Assembly: GCA_003558195.1 (NCBI GenBank)
Contig: PWMM01000212.1
Span: forward strand, 1-13,396
Direction of reading: 5' to 3'
Length of the DNA: 13,396 bases
DNA from: Syntrophomonadaceae bacterium
GTDB lineage: Bacteria; Bacillota; Dethiobacteria; DTU022
The stretch's first letter is position 1. Each line of letters starts with the position of its first letter. The notes beneath the pieces are model-generated. The model was not told the DNA's origin, did no database searches, and saw only the letters and a program-made list of their open reading frames with translations. A program made the translations under genes and the position numbers. Shown piece by piece: positions 5,641 through 13,344 of this stretch.

Positions 5641-7932
5641 GTGATCCTGGTACCGGGACATAAAGAAAAAGGATTTATTTCTAACCATAAGCCCCCTGAA
5701 AACAAAGTAAACCAGGGACCGGATCTATGGGCCAAGGTGGCCGGAAGGGCGTTATATGGTATTGATCTGCAGTTTCCCGGGATGCTTTGTGGTAAAATAC
5801 TGCGCAGCCCCCATCCCCATGCCAGAATTAAGAGGATCGACACTGCCGGGGCCGCTGCCTTGCCGGGGGTCAGGGCCATATTAACGGCTTCTGATATAAA
5901 ACAAAAGCGCTACGGGATTGTGGTGCAGGATGAACTGCCCCTGGCTGCTGACCGGGTTCGGTATATTGGCGATGAAGTGGCTGTTGTCGCCGCGGTTGAT
6001 GAAGAAAAAGCCTTAAGGGCTTTAGAGGCTATTAAAGTGGAGTACGAGACCCTGCCTGCTGTTTTTGAGCCCGGGGCAGCCCTGGCCAGGGGGGCAGTGC
6101 AAATCCATGATCATATTCCGGGCAATATCGCCTGGCAAAGGGAGTTGGAGCGGGGTAACCCGGACCGGGCTTTCAGAGAAGCTGACCTGGTTGTGGAAAA
6201 CACATTTTCAATTCCCTCTATTCATCCAACCTACCTGGAACCTATCGCCTGCCTGGCTTTATCTGATTACCTGGGCAATTTGACTGTCCATACAGCGCTC
6301 CAGGCGCCGGATATGGTCCGTGAGATAATGGCATATGTCCTGGACTTGCCGTTTTCTAAGGTTAGGATTGTTGGGCCGATAATGGGTGGCGGTTTTGGGG
6401 GAAGGGTTTACGGCAACCTGAAGCTTTATCTTTTATCAAGCCTGCTTGCCCAGCGCACCGGGTTACCGGTCAAAATGCAGCTTTCCCGGGAAGAGGAATT
6501 CTCTATAGGGCGCCCCATGATTGCAGCAGAACTGAAAATCAAAATGGCCTTGCGCAGGGATGGAACATTTCTGGCTCGTGAATCGGAAATTATTACCGAT
6601 AACGGGGCTTATTCAGCCCAGGCACCCTGGGTTACAAAAACCCTTTCGGAGCGTAATGACTCAGTATATCGTATTCCAAATATTAGAACCAGGGCTTGCC
6701 TGGCTTATACCAACAAGGTCCCGACAGCTCAGTACCGGGCTTACGGCAACCAGGCTGCTAACTTTGCCTGCGAATCATTAATTGACCAGGCGGCAGCTAA
6801 ACTGGGCCTGGATCCTCTAGCGATCCGCCTGAAAAACTGCACGCAGGCCGGTGACACTACTGTTCACGGCTTAAAAATTAAAAGTTGTGCTTTAAAAGAT
6901 TGCCTTAAGGAAGCAGCAGCCATGATTGGCTGGTCTAACCGAAATCAAAACTATGGTTACGGGATTAGCGCCGCTATTCATGCCAGTGGGAGCCTGGTAG
7001 CCAATAAAGATTTTCGGGGCGCTTCGGCCCGGGCGGTTCTGGAACTGGATGGGCGGGTGACCATCTTTAGCGGAGAACAGGATTACGGGCAGGGTACTTA
7101 TGGAGTCTTTACCAGCATAGCAGCCGAAGTTTTAGGTCTTGAGCCGGGTCTGATCTCACTTAACTCTAGAGACAGCCTGGTAGCGCCCTATTCCCAGGGA
7201 GCATTGGCTAACCGGCAAACCACCATTGGTGGCAGGGCTGTCCAGCTTGCTGCCGTAGACTTAAAGCAAATGATTGAAAGGGCCGCTTCTGAGATGGCCG
7301 GAAAACCTATTAAAATGGAAAGAGGCTGTCTTAAAAGCGCTGACGGTTCAATTATTGAACTTAGAGCGGTAGCCTGTTACCATCACAACCGTACCAGTGG
7401 TTTAAATCTCACCGGGGTGGGAAGCTATGTGCCTCCGCTTGCTGAATATGATGAAACCGGTTATGGCAACATCTCTGTGACTTATTCATTTGCTGCCCAT
7501 GCCGCAGAAGTTGAAGTGGACCGGGAAACCGGGGCTTATAACATCAAAAGGATCGTATCTGTTCATGACTCAGGGCAAATTATAAACCCTCTTTCTGCCG
7601 GTGGCCAGGTTTATGGCGGTGTAACCCAGGGGGTGGGATTATCCTGTTACGAAGGCTACCTTTTTGATAAGGGGCGGGTAGTCAATAAAACCCTGGCCGA
7701 TTACAGGATACCCACTGCCCTTGATGTTCCTGACATAACCTATCACTTTGTAGAAACCACTGATCCCGAAGGTCCACTGGGAGCGAAGGGCCTTGGTGAA
7801 GTGGTCCAGGTGCCGGTTCCCGGGGCCCTGGCTAATGCAGTAGCAGATGCTGCCGGAGCGAGGGTTACTGCACTGCCTATCACCGCGGAAAAAGTATATC
7901 GAGCCATTACCAAAGGAGAGTGCAGGAGTTGA
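5641..7932 (+). CDS. Molybdenum hydroxylase large subunit (xanthine/CO dehydrogenase family)
   Basis: Molybdopterin-cytosine-dinucleotide-type catalytic subunit that hydroxylates a heteroaromatic ring or aldehyde using water, passing electrons to the FeS and FAD subunits. The 763 residues are typical. The N-terminal a/b hammerhead domain begins at KVAGRALYGIDLQFPG (32-47). Molybdenum-cofactor motifs follow: GGGFGGR (249-255), QYRAYGNQ (364-371), GQGT (483-486) and GAKGLGE (714-720). Glu720 matches the catalytic glutamate of xanthine oxidase (Glu1261). The 364-371 loop is not the AYRCSFR of genuine CO dehydrogenase CoxL, so CO is an unlikely substrate. Xanthine, nicotinate or another N-heterocycle, or an aromatic, cannot be told apart from sequence. 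AAGGAG (5632-5637) lies only 3 bases before the GTG at 5641, so the start may be off by a few codons. The medium-subunit gene overlaps the stop codon. Confidence 0.92.
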   Translation: MILVPGHKEKGFISNHKPPENKVNQGPDLWAKVAGRALYGIDLQFPGMLCGKILRSPHPHARIKRIDTAGAAALPGVRAILTASDIKQKRYGIVVQDELPLAADRVRYIGDEVAVVAAVDEEKALRALEAIKVEYETLPAVFEPGAALARGAVQIHDHIPGNIAWQRELERGNPDRAFREADLVVENTFSIPSIHPTYLEPIACLALSDYLGNLTVHTALQAPDMVREIMAYVLDLPFSKVRIVGPIMGGGFGGRVYGNLKLYLLSSLLAQRTGLPVKMQLSREEEFSIGRPMIAAELKIKMALRRDGTFLARESEIITDNGAYSAQAPWVTKTLSERNDSVYRIPNIRTRACLAYTNKVPTAQYRAYGNQAANFACESLIDQAAAKLGLDPLAIRLKNCTQAGDTTVHGLKIKSCALKDCLKEAAAMIGWSNRNQNYGYGISAAIHASGSLVANKDFRGASARAVLELDGRVTIFSGEQDYGQGTYGVFTSIAAEVLGLEPGLISLNSRDSLVAPYSQGALANRQTTIGGRAVQLAAVDLKQMIERAASEMAGKPIKMERGCLKSADGSIIELRAVACYHHNRTSGLNLTGVGSYVPPLAEYDETGYGNISVTYSFAAHAAEVEVDRETGAYNIKRIVSVHDSGQIINPLSAGGQVYGGVTQGVGLSCYEGYLFDKGRVVNKTLADYRIPTALDVPDITYHFVETTDPEGPLGAKGLGEVVQVPVPGALANAVADAAGARVTALPITAEKVYRAITKGECRS

Positions 7933-8783
7933 GTTACATTATAGCTTCAACCCTGGAGCAAGCTATTAATAACCTTAAAACCAGTGATGGTAGGGCGCAG
8001 GTGATTGCCGGCGCAACCGATCTTTTTTTGGAAGAGTTTCCTCTTGAACTGGTCGATATTTCATCTGTACCTGAGATTCTTGGTATTTCAAGGAGCAAAG
8101 GCTTCTTGTCTATCGGGGCCGGTGTGACCCATGCTGAAACGGCTGCCTCTTCAGTAATCTGTTCTGAAGCGGAAGCTTTAAGCGAGGCCTCTCTTCAGGT
8201 AGGTTCGCCGCAGGTGAGGAATATGGGAACGCTGGGAGGTAATGTAATCAGCGCTGCTCCGGCTGCTGATGCGGCGGTAGCCCTGGTGGCGCTTGTAGCA
8301 AAAGCGAGTTTAATCGATCTTGATGGGAGCAGCCGGGAAGTTTTCATAGAAGATCTCTACACTGACTACAATCGCTCCTCTGTGGATAGCAAGTTTGAAA
8401 TTTTACTGCGGTTTCTGATAAAGCCGGCTCAAAAAGGGGAAGGTTCTGCCTTCCTGCGATTTGCCCCCAGGGCGGCACTTGCCTTGCCCCTGGTTAATGC
8501 AGCTGCCAGGGTCCGGCTGGCTAATGATATTATTCAGGAAGTACGGGTTGTGGTAGCCCCGTCGAAACCGGCGCCAACCAGGCTGCTTGAAACTGAAAAA
8601 CTTTTACATGGCGCCAAACCCGATTTGCTAACCTGGCAAAAAATTGAATATACCGCCTCCTCGGAAGTAGAAGTGAGAGGTAGCATGCTCCGCTGCTCGG
8701 AAGAATACCGCCGCCACCTGGTTGGAGTTCTCGCCCGCAGGGTCTTACAGCGGGCCCTGGTAAGAGCAAGGAAAGTCACGTAG
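7929..8783 (+). CDS. Molybdenum hydroxylase FAD-binding medium subunit
   Basis: FAD subunit of the CoxM/XdhB type, which carries electrons from the 2Fe-2S subunit to an external acceptor. From the TTG at 7929 the product has 284 residues, the normal size. FAD-binding motifs are AGATDLFLE (27-35, usually AGGTDL) and QVRNMGTLGGN (95-105), followed by SAAPAADAAVALVAL. I place the start at TTG 7929 because it overlaps the large-subunit stop as TTGA and lies 10 bases after AAAGGAG (7912-7918). The GTG at 7920 would have only one base of spacing from that site. The order large-medium-small matches a translationally coupled operon. Confidence 0.92.
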   Translation: MSYIIASTLEQAINNLKTSDGRAQVIAGATDLFLEEFPLELVDISSVPEILGISRSKGFLSIGAGVTHAETAASSVICSEAEALSEASLQVGSPQVRNMGTLGGNVISAAPAADAAVALVALVAKASLIDLDGSSREVFIEDLYTDYNRSSVDSKFEILLRFLIKPAQKGEGSAFLRFAPRAALALPLVNAAARVRLANDIIQEVRVVVAPSKPAPTRLLETEKLLHGAKPDLLTWQKIEYTASSEVEVRGSMLRCSEEYRRHLVGVLARRVLQRALVRARKVT

Positions 8784-8795
8784 GGAGGGAAGCCG

Positions 8796-9290
8796 TTGCA
8801 AGAACAGGTAATTAATTTTGATTTAAACGACGAACCGGTCAGCATTTATGCTGATCCATCTCTCAGCTTGCTTAAGATTTTACGTGATCGTTTTAACCTG
8901 CTCGGAACTAAGGAAGGTTGCGGCCGGGGAGATTGCGGTGTATGCACAGTATTACTTGATGGAAAGGCAGTTAATTCCTGCCTGATCCCAGCAGGCAAGG
9001 TGCAGGGGAGAAATGTCCTTACGATTGAAGGCATTAATGGAAAAAACCAGGTAAAAGCAGGCCTTATGCATCCCCTGCAGCAGGCTTTTGTAGAAAAAGG
9101 GGCGGTGCAGTGCGGGTTTTGCACTCCCGGGATGATCATGTCCGCATGGGCCCTTTTACAGAAAAATCCTGCCCCTTCAACAGAAGAGATCAGGGAAGCA
9201 ATTTCCGGCAATCTTTGTCGCTGCAGTGGATACAAGCAGATTGAAGAAGCTATCCTGCAAGCGGCAAAGGTTATGACTGGCCAATTATAA
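8796..9290 (+). CDS. Molybdenum hydroxylase 2Fe-2S small subunit
   Basis: Iron-sulfur subunit of the CoxS/XdhC-fold type, carrying two [2Fe-2S] clusters that link the molybdenum site to FAD. The plant-ferredoxin-like N-terminal cluster is bound by Cys42, Cys47, Cys50 and Cys62 (CGRGDCGVC, then NSC). The C-terminal helical domain binds the proximal cluster with Cys106, Cys109, Cys141 and Cys143 (QCGFCTPG and LCRCSGY). All eight ligands are present and the 164-residue length is normal. The start is TTG at 8796, 7 bases after AGGGAGG (8782-8788) and 12 bases beyond the medium-subunit stop. An intrinsic terminator follows, so this is the last gene of its transcript. Confidence 0.95.
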   Translation: MQEQVINFDLNDEPVSIYADPSLSLLKILRDRFNLLGTKEGCGRGDCGVCTVLLDGKAVNSCLIPAGKVQGRNVLTIEGINGKNQVKAGLMHPLQQAFVEKGAVQCGFCTPGMIMSAWALLQKNPAPSTEEIREAISGNLCRCSGYKQIEEAILQAAKVMTGQL

Positions 9291-9314
9291 TAGCGATCTT
9301 GCGATAAAAGTCTG

Positions 9315-9358
9315 GCCGGGAGTATGCTGGCAACCATTACCCGGCACTTTGTTTTTTT
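9315..9358 (+). terminator. Intrinsic terminator after the molybdenum hydroxylase genes
   Basis: GCCGGG (9315-9320) pairs with CCCGGC (9340-9345). An inner TGG (9328-9330) and CCA (9334-9336) extend the stem around a CAA loop. TTT, one G and then seven T residues (9352-9358) follow. It sits 25 bases after the small-subunit stop and separates the hydroxylase transcript from the mttB2-mttB3 pair. Confidence 0.65.
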
Positions 9359-9474
9359 AAGTTCAGCACTATAAAACTCAAAAAACCTTTGGATATTTAA
9401 TGCTGAATAGCTTAATCAACTGGTTTAAGGTGACCATACCTGGTCCGATTAATTCATACAAGGAGTTCGATTAA

Positions 9475-10950
9475 ATGCACGTTAATCAATTGTCCCAGAG
9501 TACAATTGGCCTAAACATTATGACAGAAAAACAGTTGAACCGTATTCACAGTGCAACTCTAGAAATTCTCGACCGGGTGGGAGTTAAGGTTCATGAAAAA
9601 AAATCCCTGGAATTGCTGCATGCCTGCGGGGCCCGGGTTGATGGTGATCTTGTAAAAATACCGCCATGGCTGGTGGATAAAGCAATTTCCACAGCTCCTT
9701 CAATGGTGGCTCTTTCGGACCGGGAAGGGCAGCGGGCGATCACCATGGAAAGAAACAATATTTATTACGGGACCGGTTCCGAGGTCCCTTATACCATTGA
9801 TCCATACAGCGGAAAGCGCCGTAAGCCAGTTAAACAAGATAACCGTAATACAGCACTGCTGGTGGATGCATTTGAACATACTGATTTTGTGATGTCCCTG
9901 GGTGTCGCTACTGATGTTCCAGTGGAATCTTCCGACCTGCATCAGTTTGAAGCGATGATTTTAAATACCACCAAGCCGATACTATTTACAGCCTACACCA
10001 GGCAAGGATTAGAGTTTATTATTGAAATGGCCGGCCTGGCTGTTGGAGGATTTGATAAGCTAACCGCTCGTCCAAACCTGGCTTTATATGCTGAACCCAG
10101 TTCCCCGCTGTTTCATTCCCGGGAGGCGTTAGAGAAACTGCTCACCTGTGCCGAGAAACGAATTCCCCTTATTTATGCTACAACCCCCATGCTGGGGGCT
10201 ACTGCACCGGTTACCTCAGGAGGGGCCCTGGTGGTGGCTAATGCAGAAATCCTTTCCGGCCTGGTTATTCATCAACTTTATAAACCGGGGGCCCCTTTTA
10301 TTTACGGCGGAGGTATCCCACCGATGCATATGGGTACTTCAATTTGTTCTTACGGAGGCCCGGAAAGGGATCGTGGTTGTATAGCCCTGGTCAGGCTTTC
10401 GCAGTATTATAACTTACCTTCCTTTACTACTGCCGGATGTACAGATGCCCAGGTTTTCGATCAACAAGCCGGTATGGAGGCAGGGTTTAACCTGCTTATA
10501 GCCGGTCTTGCCGGGGGGAACCTTATTCATAACCTGGGCTACATGGGTGTGGGTATGACTTCCTGTTTTGAGCATCTCTTGTTATGTAATGAGGCAGTTG
10601 GAGCTGTAAAACATATTCTAAAAGGTATTGATGTTTCCGAGGAACACCTGGCTTTAGATTTGATAGAAAAAGTAGGACCGGGAGGGCATTTTCTGGCTGA
10701 AGATCACACCATGAAGCATTTTAGATCTGAAATGTACTTTCCTCAAACCCTGAACCGGAATAATTTTGACATCTGGCAGGCTGCGGGAGGATTAACTTTC
10801 GGAGAGGCAGCGAATAAAAAAGTGCGATCAATCCTGGAAAGTCATCGACCCCGGGAGCTCGATCCTGAGATTCAAAAAGAGATCAAAGCAATTCTAGAGA
10901 GCGGCGATCGTGAAGCGACAAAAAAACGGGGAGGCAGCAGTAGTGCATAA
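9475..10950 (+). CDS. MttB-family methyltransferase, paralogue 2 (non-pyrrolysine)
   Basis: Second predicted corrinoid-protein methyltransferase of the MttB family, 491 residues. The ATG at 9475 is well supported by AAGGAG (9460-9465) 9 bases upstream. Family landmarks are RIHSATLEILDRVGV (23-37), YYGTGSE (97-103), APVTSGGALVVANAE (244-258), YGGGIPPMHM (277-286), FDQQAGME (328-335) and GPGGHFLAEDHTMKHF (401-416). Cys322 occupies the pyrrolysine position of archaeal MttB. By eye it is much closer to paralogue 3 than to paralogue 1, sharing long blocks such as GALVVANAE, LSGLVIHQL and EKVGPGGHFL, so paralogues 2 and 3 are a recent tandem pair. It has a charged, low-complexity C-terminal end (REATKKRGGSSSA) that paralogue 1 lacks; the DNA encoding it also carries the ribosome binding site of the next gene. 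The methyl donor is unknown. Confidence 0.92.
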   Translation: MHVNQLSQSTIGLNIMTEKQLNRIHSATLEILDRVGVKVHEKKSLELLHACGARVDGDLVKIPPWLVDKAISTAPSMVALSDREGQRAITMERNNIYYGTGSEVPYTIDPYSGKRRKPVKQDNRNTALLVDAFEHTDFVMSLGVATDVPVESSDLHQFEAMILNTTKPILFTAYTRQGLEFIIEMAGLAVGGFDKLTARPNLALYAEPSSPLFHSREALEKLLTCAEKRIPLIYATTPMLGATAPVTSGGALVVANAEILSGLVIHQLYKPGAPFIYGGGIPPMHMGTSICSYGGPERDRGCIALVRLSQYYNLPSFTTAGCTDAQVFDQQAGMEAGFNLLIAGLAGGNLIHNLGYMGVGMTSCFEHLLLCNEAVGAVKHILKGIDVSEEHLALDLIEKVGPGGHFLAEDHTMKHFRSEMYFPQTLNRNNFDIWQAAGGLTFGEAANKKVRSILESHRPRELDPEIQKEIKAILESGDREATKKRGGSSSA

Positions 10951-12406
10951 GAACAATCATAAAAAGCATTTCCCCAAAATGGGATTAATCAACCTGACAA
11001 AAAAACAAATGGATGATATTCACCAGGCCACTCTTGATGTTTTAGAAAGGGTTGGAGTGAAAATTTGTGAGCAAGAAGCATTGAAGCTGTTAAAAGACAG
11101 CGGGGCGAACATCAGTGGGGATCTGGCAAAAATTCCTTCCTTTATGATCGAGCAGGCTTTGCAGACTGTTCCATCAAGCCTGGTTATAGGGGATCGTAAC
11201 GGCAACCTGGCGATGACGCTTCAATCACAGCGTGGTGTATACTACGGACCCGGCTCTGACACCCCCTACACTATAGATTTAAATACCGGGGAAAGAAGGC
11301 GGACAGTAAAACAAGATACCATTAATGCAGCAAGAGTCAGCGATGCCCTGGAGAACATAGACTTTGTCATGGCCATGGCCCTGGCATCAGACGTGCCGCA
11401 AAAAAGAACCGATCGCCATCACTTCGAGGCTATGGTTTTAAATACAACCAAACCAATTGTTTTCGACGCGCATGATCGCCATGGGTTGCTTGATATTATT
11501 GCCATGGCGGCCTTGGTTGTCGGAGGCAGGGACAGGCTGGCCGAAAACCCTTATATCATACATTATGCCCAGCCCACATCACCGTTAATCCATTCCCGGA
11601 CAGCATTGGAAAAGCTGCTTACTGCTGCTGCAGAAAATATTCCCTTAATCTATATACCGGCAGTAATGTGCGGCGCGACGGCACCTGTCACTACTGCCGG
11701 CGCCCTGGTAGTGGCCAATGCTGAATGCCTCTCCGGGCTGGTTATTCATCAACTTAAGAAAGAAGGAGCTCCCTTTATCTATGGAGGAGGAACTCCACCG
11801 ATGGATATGATCACATCGGTTTGTTCTTATGGTGATCCCCAGAGAGACCTGGGCTGCGCCTGCCTGGTACAGCTTTCTGACTACTATAATTTGCCTTCAT
11901 TTACTACCGGCGGTTGTTCAGATGCCCATATTTTTGATCAGCAGGCAGCCATGGAGGCAGGTTTCAACCTGCTTATTTCAGGTCTGTCCGGGGGCAACAT
12001 GGTTCACGACTTAGGCTATATTGGAGCCGGCATGACCGGCAGCCTGGAGTACTTGCTTCTTTGTAACGAGGGGGCCGGAGCGGTCAGGTTTTTAACCTGT
12101 GGGGTAAAAGTTAATCCTGATACCCTGGCTCTTGATGTGATTGAAAAAGTGGGTCCCGGTGGGCATTTTCTTACCGAGAAACATACCATGGATCATTTCC
12201 GGGATGAAATGCACTTTACCGATCTTTTTAACCGCAATACTTATGCGAACTGGCTTGCAGCAGGCAGTAAAAGTTTTGGCGATAGTGCAAATGCGATGAT
12301 TAAGGAAATTTTGCAATGGCATGAAATTCCTCCTGTTGATGCAAAAATTGCCAGGATGGTGCAAGATATTGCAGCTGGTGACATAAACCGGCATAAACTG
12401 GCATGA
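10943..12406 (+). CDS. MttB-family methyltransferase, paralogue 3 (non-pyrrolysine)
   Basis: Third MttB-family enzyme, 487 residues from the chosen start. A longer frame begins at GTG 10910, but GGGGAGG (10928-10934) lies 8 bases before the GTG at 10943, which overlaps the end of paralogue 2 by 8 bases and so points to translational coupling. Motifs from this start include DIHQATLDVLERVGV (25-39), YYGPGSD (100-106; paralogues 1 and 2 have Thr instead of Pro), APVTTAGALVVANAE (247-261), FDQQAAME (331-338) and GPGGHFLTEKHTMDHF (404-419). Cys325 aligns with the pyrrolysine position. Two closely related, co-translated copies may act as a hetero-oligomer or on related substrates. A cobalamin-binding corrinoid partner is needed for function but is not in the window. 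Confidence 0.92.
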   Translation: MHKNNHKKHFPKMGLINLTKKQMDDIHQATLDVLERVGVKICEQEALKLLKDSGANISGDLAKIPSFMIEQALQTVPSSLVIGDRNGNLAMTLQSQRGVYYGPGSDTPYTIDLNTGERRRTVKQDTINAARVSDALENIDFVMAMALASDVPQKRTDRHHFEAMVLNTTKPIVFDAHDRHGLLDIIAMAALVVGGRDRLAENPYIIHYAQPTSPLIHSRTALEKLLTAAAENIPLIYIPAVMCGATAPVTTAGALVVANAECLSGLVIHQLKKEGAPFIYGGGTPPMDMITSVCSYGDPQRDLGCACLVQLSDYYNLPSFTTGGCSDAHIFDQQAAMEAGFNLLISGLSGGNMVHDLGYIGAGMTGSLEYLLLCNEGAGAVRFLTCGVKVNPDTLALDVIEKVGPGGHFLTEKHTMDHFRDEMHFTDLFNRNTYANWLAAGSKSFGDSANAMIKEILQWHEIPPVDAKIARMVQDIAAGDINRHKLA

Positions 12407-12427
12407 TTCCCGCTTCACTGTTATAAT
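12398..12427 (+). promoter_or_regulatory. Extended -10 promoter for fchA
   Basis: TGTTATAAT (12419-12427) is a perfect extended -10 element (TGN followed by TATAAT). CTGGCA (12398-12403) lies 18 bases before the TATAAT as a weak -35. It falls right after the mttB3 stop, with a predicted transcript start near 12434 and the fchA ribosome binding site at 12464-12469. fchA can therefore probably be transcribed on its own. Confidence 0.45.
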
Positions 12428-12478
12428 GAAAGTCATTTAAAGAAAAACCAGATTATAAGCTACAAGGAGATTTAAATA

Positions 12479-13105
12479 ATGTTAAAAGATCTTAGCGTGG
12501 AAAGGTTTGTCAGGGAAGTAGCCTCTAATGCTCCGGCACCGGGGGGAGGAAGTGTTGCTGCAGAAGCCGGTGCCCAGGCTGCAGGGCTGCTTTCCATGTA
12601 CTGTAACCTGAGCCAGAACCGTAAAAAATTAGGAGATTTTGTCGATACTTTACAGGCAGTTGGAGAGGAAGCGCGTTTTCTGATGAACAAGATGCTGGAA
12701 GCAATAGATGAAGATACGGTCGCTTTTAATCGGGTTATGGAAGCCTACCGGATGCCGAAAGAGAGTGATCAAGAAAAGGCCAAAAGGAAAGAAGCTATCT
12801 CAGAAGCCGGTCTTAATGCAGCAGAAATTCCCATGCATACGGCAAGAGGCAGCCTGCGAGTCCTTACATTGATTGAAGAGGTAGCAGCTAAAGGAAACCC
12901 TTCGGCTGTAACTGACCTGGCAGTAGCTAACCTGCAGGCCATCTCTGCTCTTACCGGAGCCTGTTATAACGTGAGGATTAACCTGGACATGATCGTTGAT
13001 CAAAGGGCAGTGGCAGAATACAGACAGGAAACAGAAGAGCTTGTTAAACAGGGACGTGAATTATTCGAAGCTAACCGGGTATTATTGGAACAAGAAATCT
13101 TTTAA
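12479..13105 (+). CDS. fchA: Formimino/methenyl-tetrahydrofolate cyclodeaminase-cyclohydrolase FchA
   Basis: Cytoplasmic folate enzyme. The family includes the cyclodeaminase domain of FTCD, which turns 5-formimino-tetrahydrofolate from histidine degradation into methenyl-tetrahydrofolate plus ammonia, and stand-alone FchA, which interconverts methenyl- and formyl-tetrahydrofolate. The 208-residue, mostly helical product carries PAPGGGSVAAE (19-29), EDTVAFNRVMEAYRMPK (78-94), GNPSAVTDLAVA (139-150) and CYNVRINLDMIVD (162-174), all family hallmarks. The ATG at 12479 follows AAGGAG by 9 bases. No formiminotransferase domain is fused. The stand-alone cyclodeaminase is common in clostridia with split ftcD/fchA. 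The context fits both roles: histidine catabolism (hutH and hutP in the window) or oxidation of methyl groups delivered to folate by the methyltransferases. Sequence alone does not separate them. Confidence 0.9.
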   Translation: MLKDLSVERFVREVASNAPAPGGGSVAAEAGAQAAGLLSMYCNLSQNRKKLGDFVDTLQAVGEEARFLMNKMLEAIDEDTVAFNRVMEAYRMPKESDQEKAKRKEAISEAGLNAAEIPMHTARGSLRVLTLIEEVAAKGNPSAVTDLAVANLQAISALTGACYNVRINLDMIVDQRAVAEYRQETEELVKQGRELFEANRVLLEQEIF

Positions 13106-13161
13106 GATTTATGGCAACGCCATTCATAATAGCAAAATGTAAGAGTTAAGCCGCACATTAA

Positions 13162-13212
13162 TTAGGTCCTTACTTCTGCAGCCCTGCCTTGATTTGGCAA
13201 AGCTTTATACAG
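13162..13212 (+). repeat. Dispersed repeat, copy B
   Basis: The 26-base core (13162-13187) matches copy A at 21 of 26 and copy C at 22 of 26. Similarity to copy C continues through an ATTTGGCAA segment to CAG at 13212, giving 39 of 51 identical bases without gaps. Confidence 0.55.
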
Positions 13213-13293
13213 TAATCCCGGAAACGCCTACCTGCAATGGATTTTAAGGGCTCATTTAAAAAAAACAGCTTTTAAGGAACTGGCTTATCCAGG

Positions 13294-13344
13294 TTAGGTT
13301 CTTAATTCTGAAGTCCTGCACAAATTTGGCAAGACTTTTAACAG
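13294..13344 (+). repeat. Dispersed repeat, copy C
   Basis: The 26-base core (13294-13319, CTTAATTCTGAAGTCCTGC) matches copy A at 23 of 26. The extended 51-base unit aligns without gaps to copy B, 132 bases upstream. An imperfect CTGG/CCAG hairpin (13280-13292) precedes it, echoing the stronger hairpin before copy A. Confidence 0.55.

Noticed and set aside
8530..8845. Minus-strand frames across the end of the FAD subunit
   Set aside because: Shadows of the well-supported medium and small subunit genes.
8846..9337. 163-codon frame on the minus strand
   Set aside because: It lies antisense to the 2Fe-2S subunit, whose eight cysteine ligands prove the + strand frame. It has no ribosome binding site or recognisable features.
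9432..9445. GACCA-TACC-TGGTC inverted repeat ahead of mttB2 as an operator
   Set aside because: Short, single copy and without a recognisable promoter nearby. Not distinguishable from chance.
2585..12406. Pyrrolysine encoded by in-frame UAG in the mttB genes
   Set aside because: All three frames are uninterrupted and have cysteine at the aligned position. TAG serves as an ordinary stop for the UroD-fold and FAD-subunit genes.
13111..13123. ATGGC-AAC-GCCAT hairpin after fchA as a terminator
   Set aside because: The stem is only 5 base pairs and no T-run follows.
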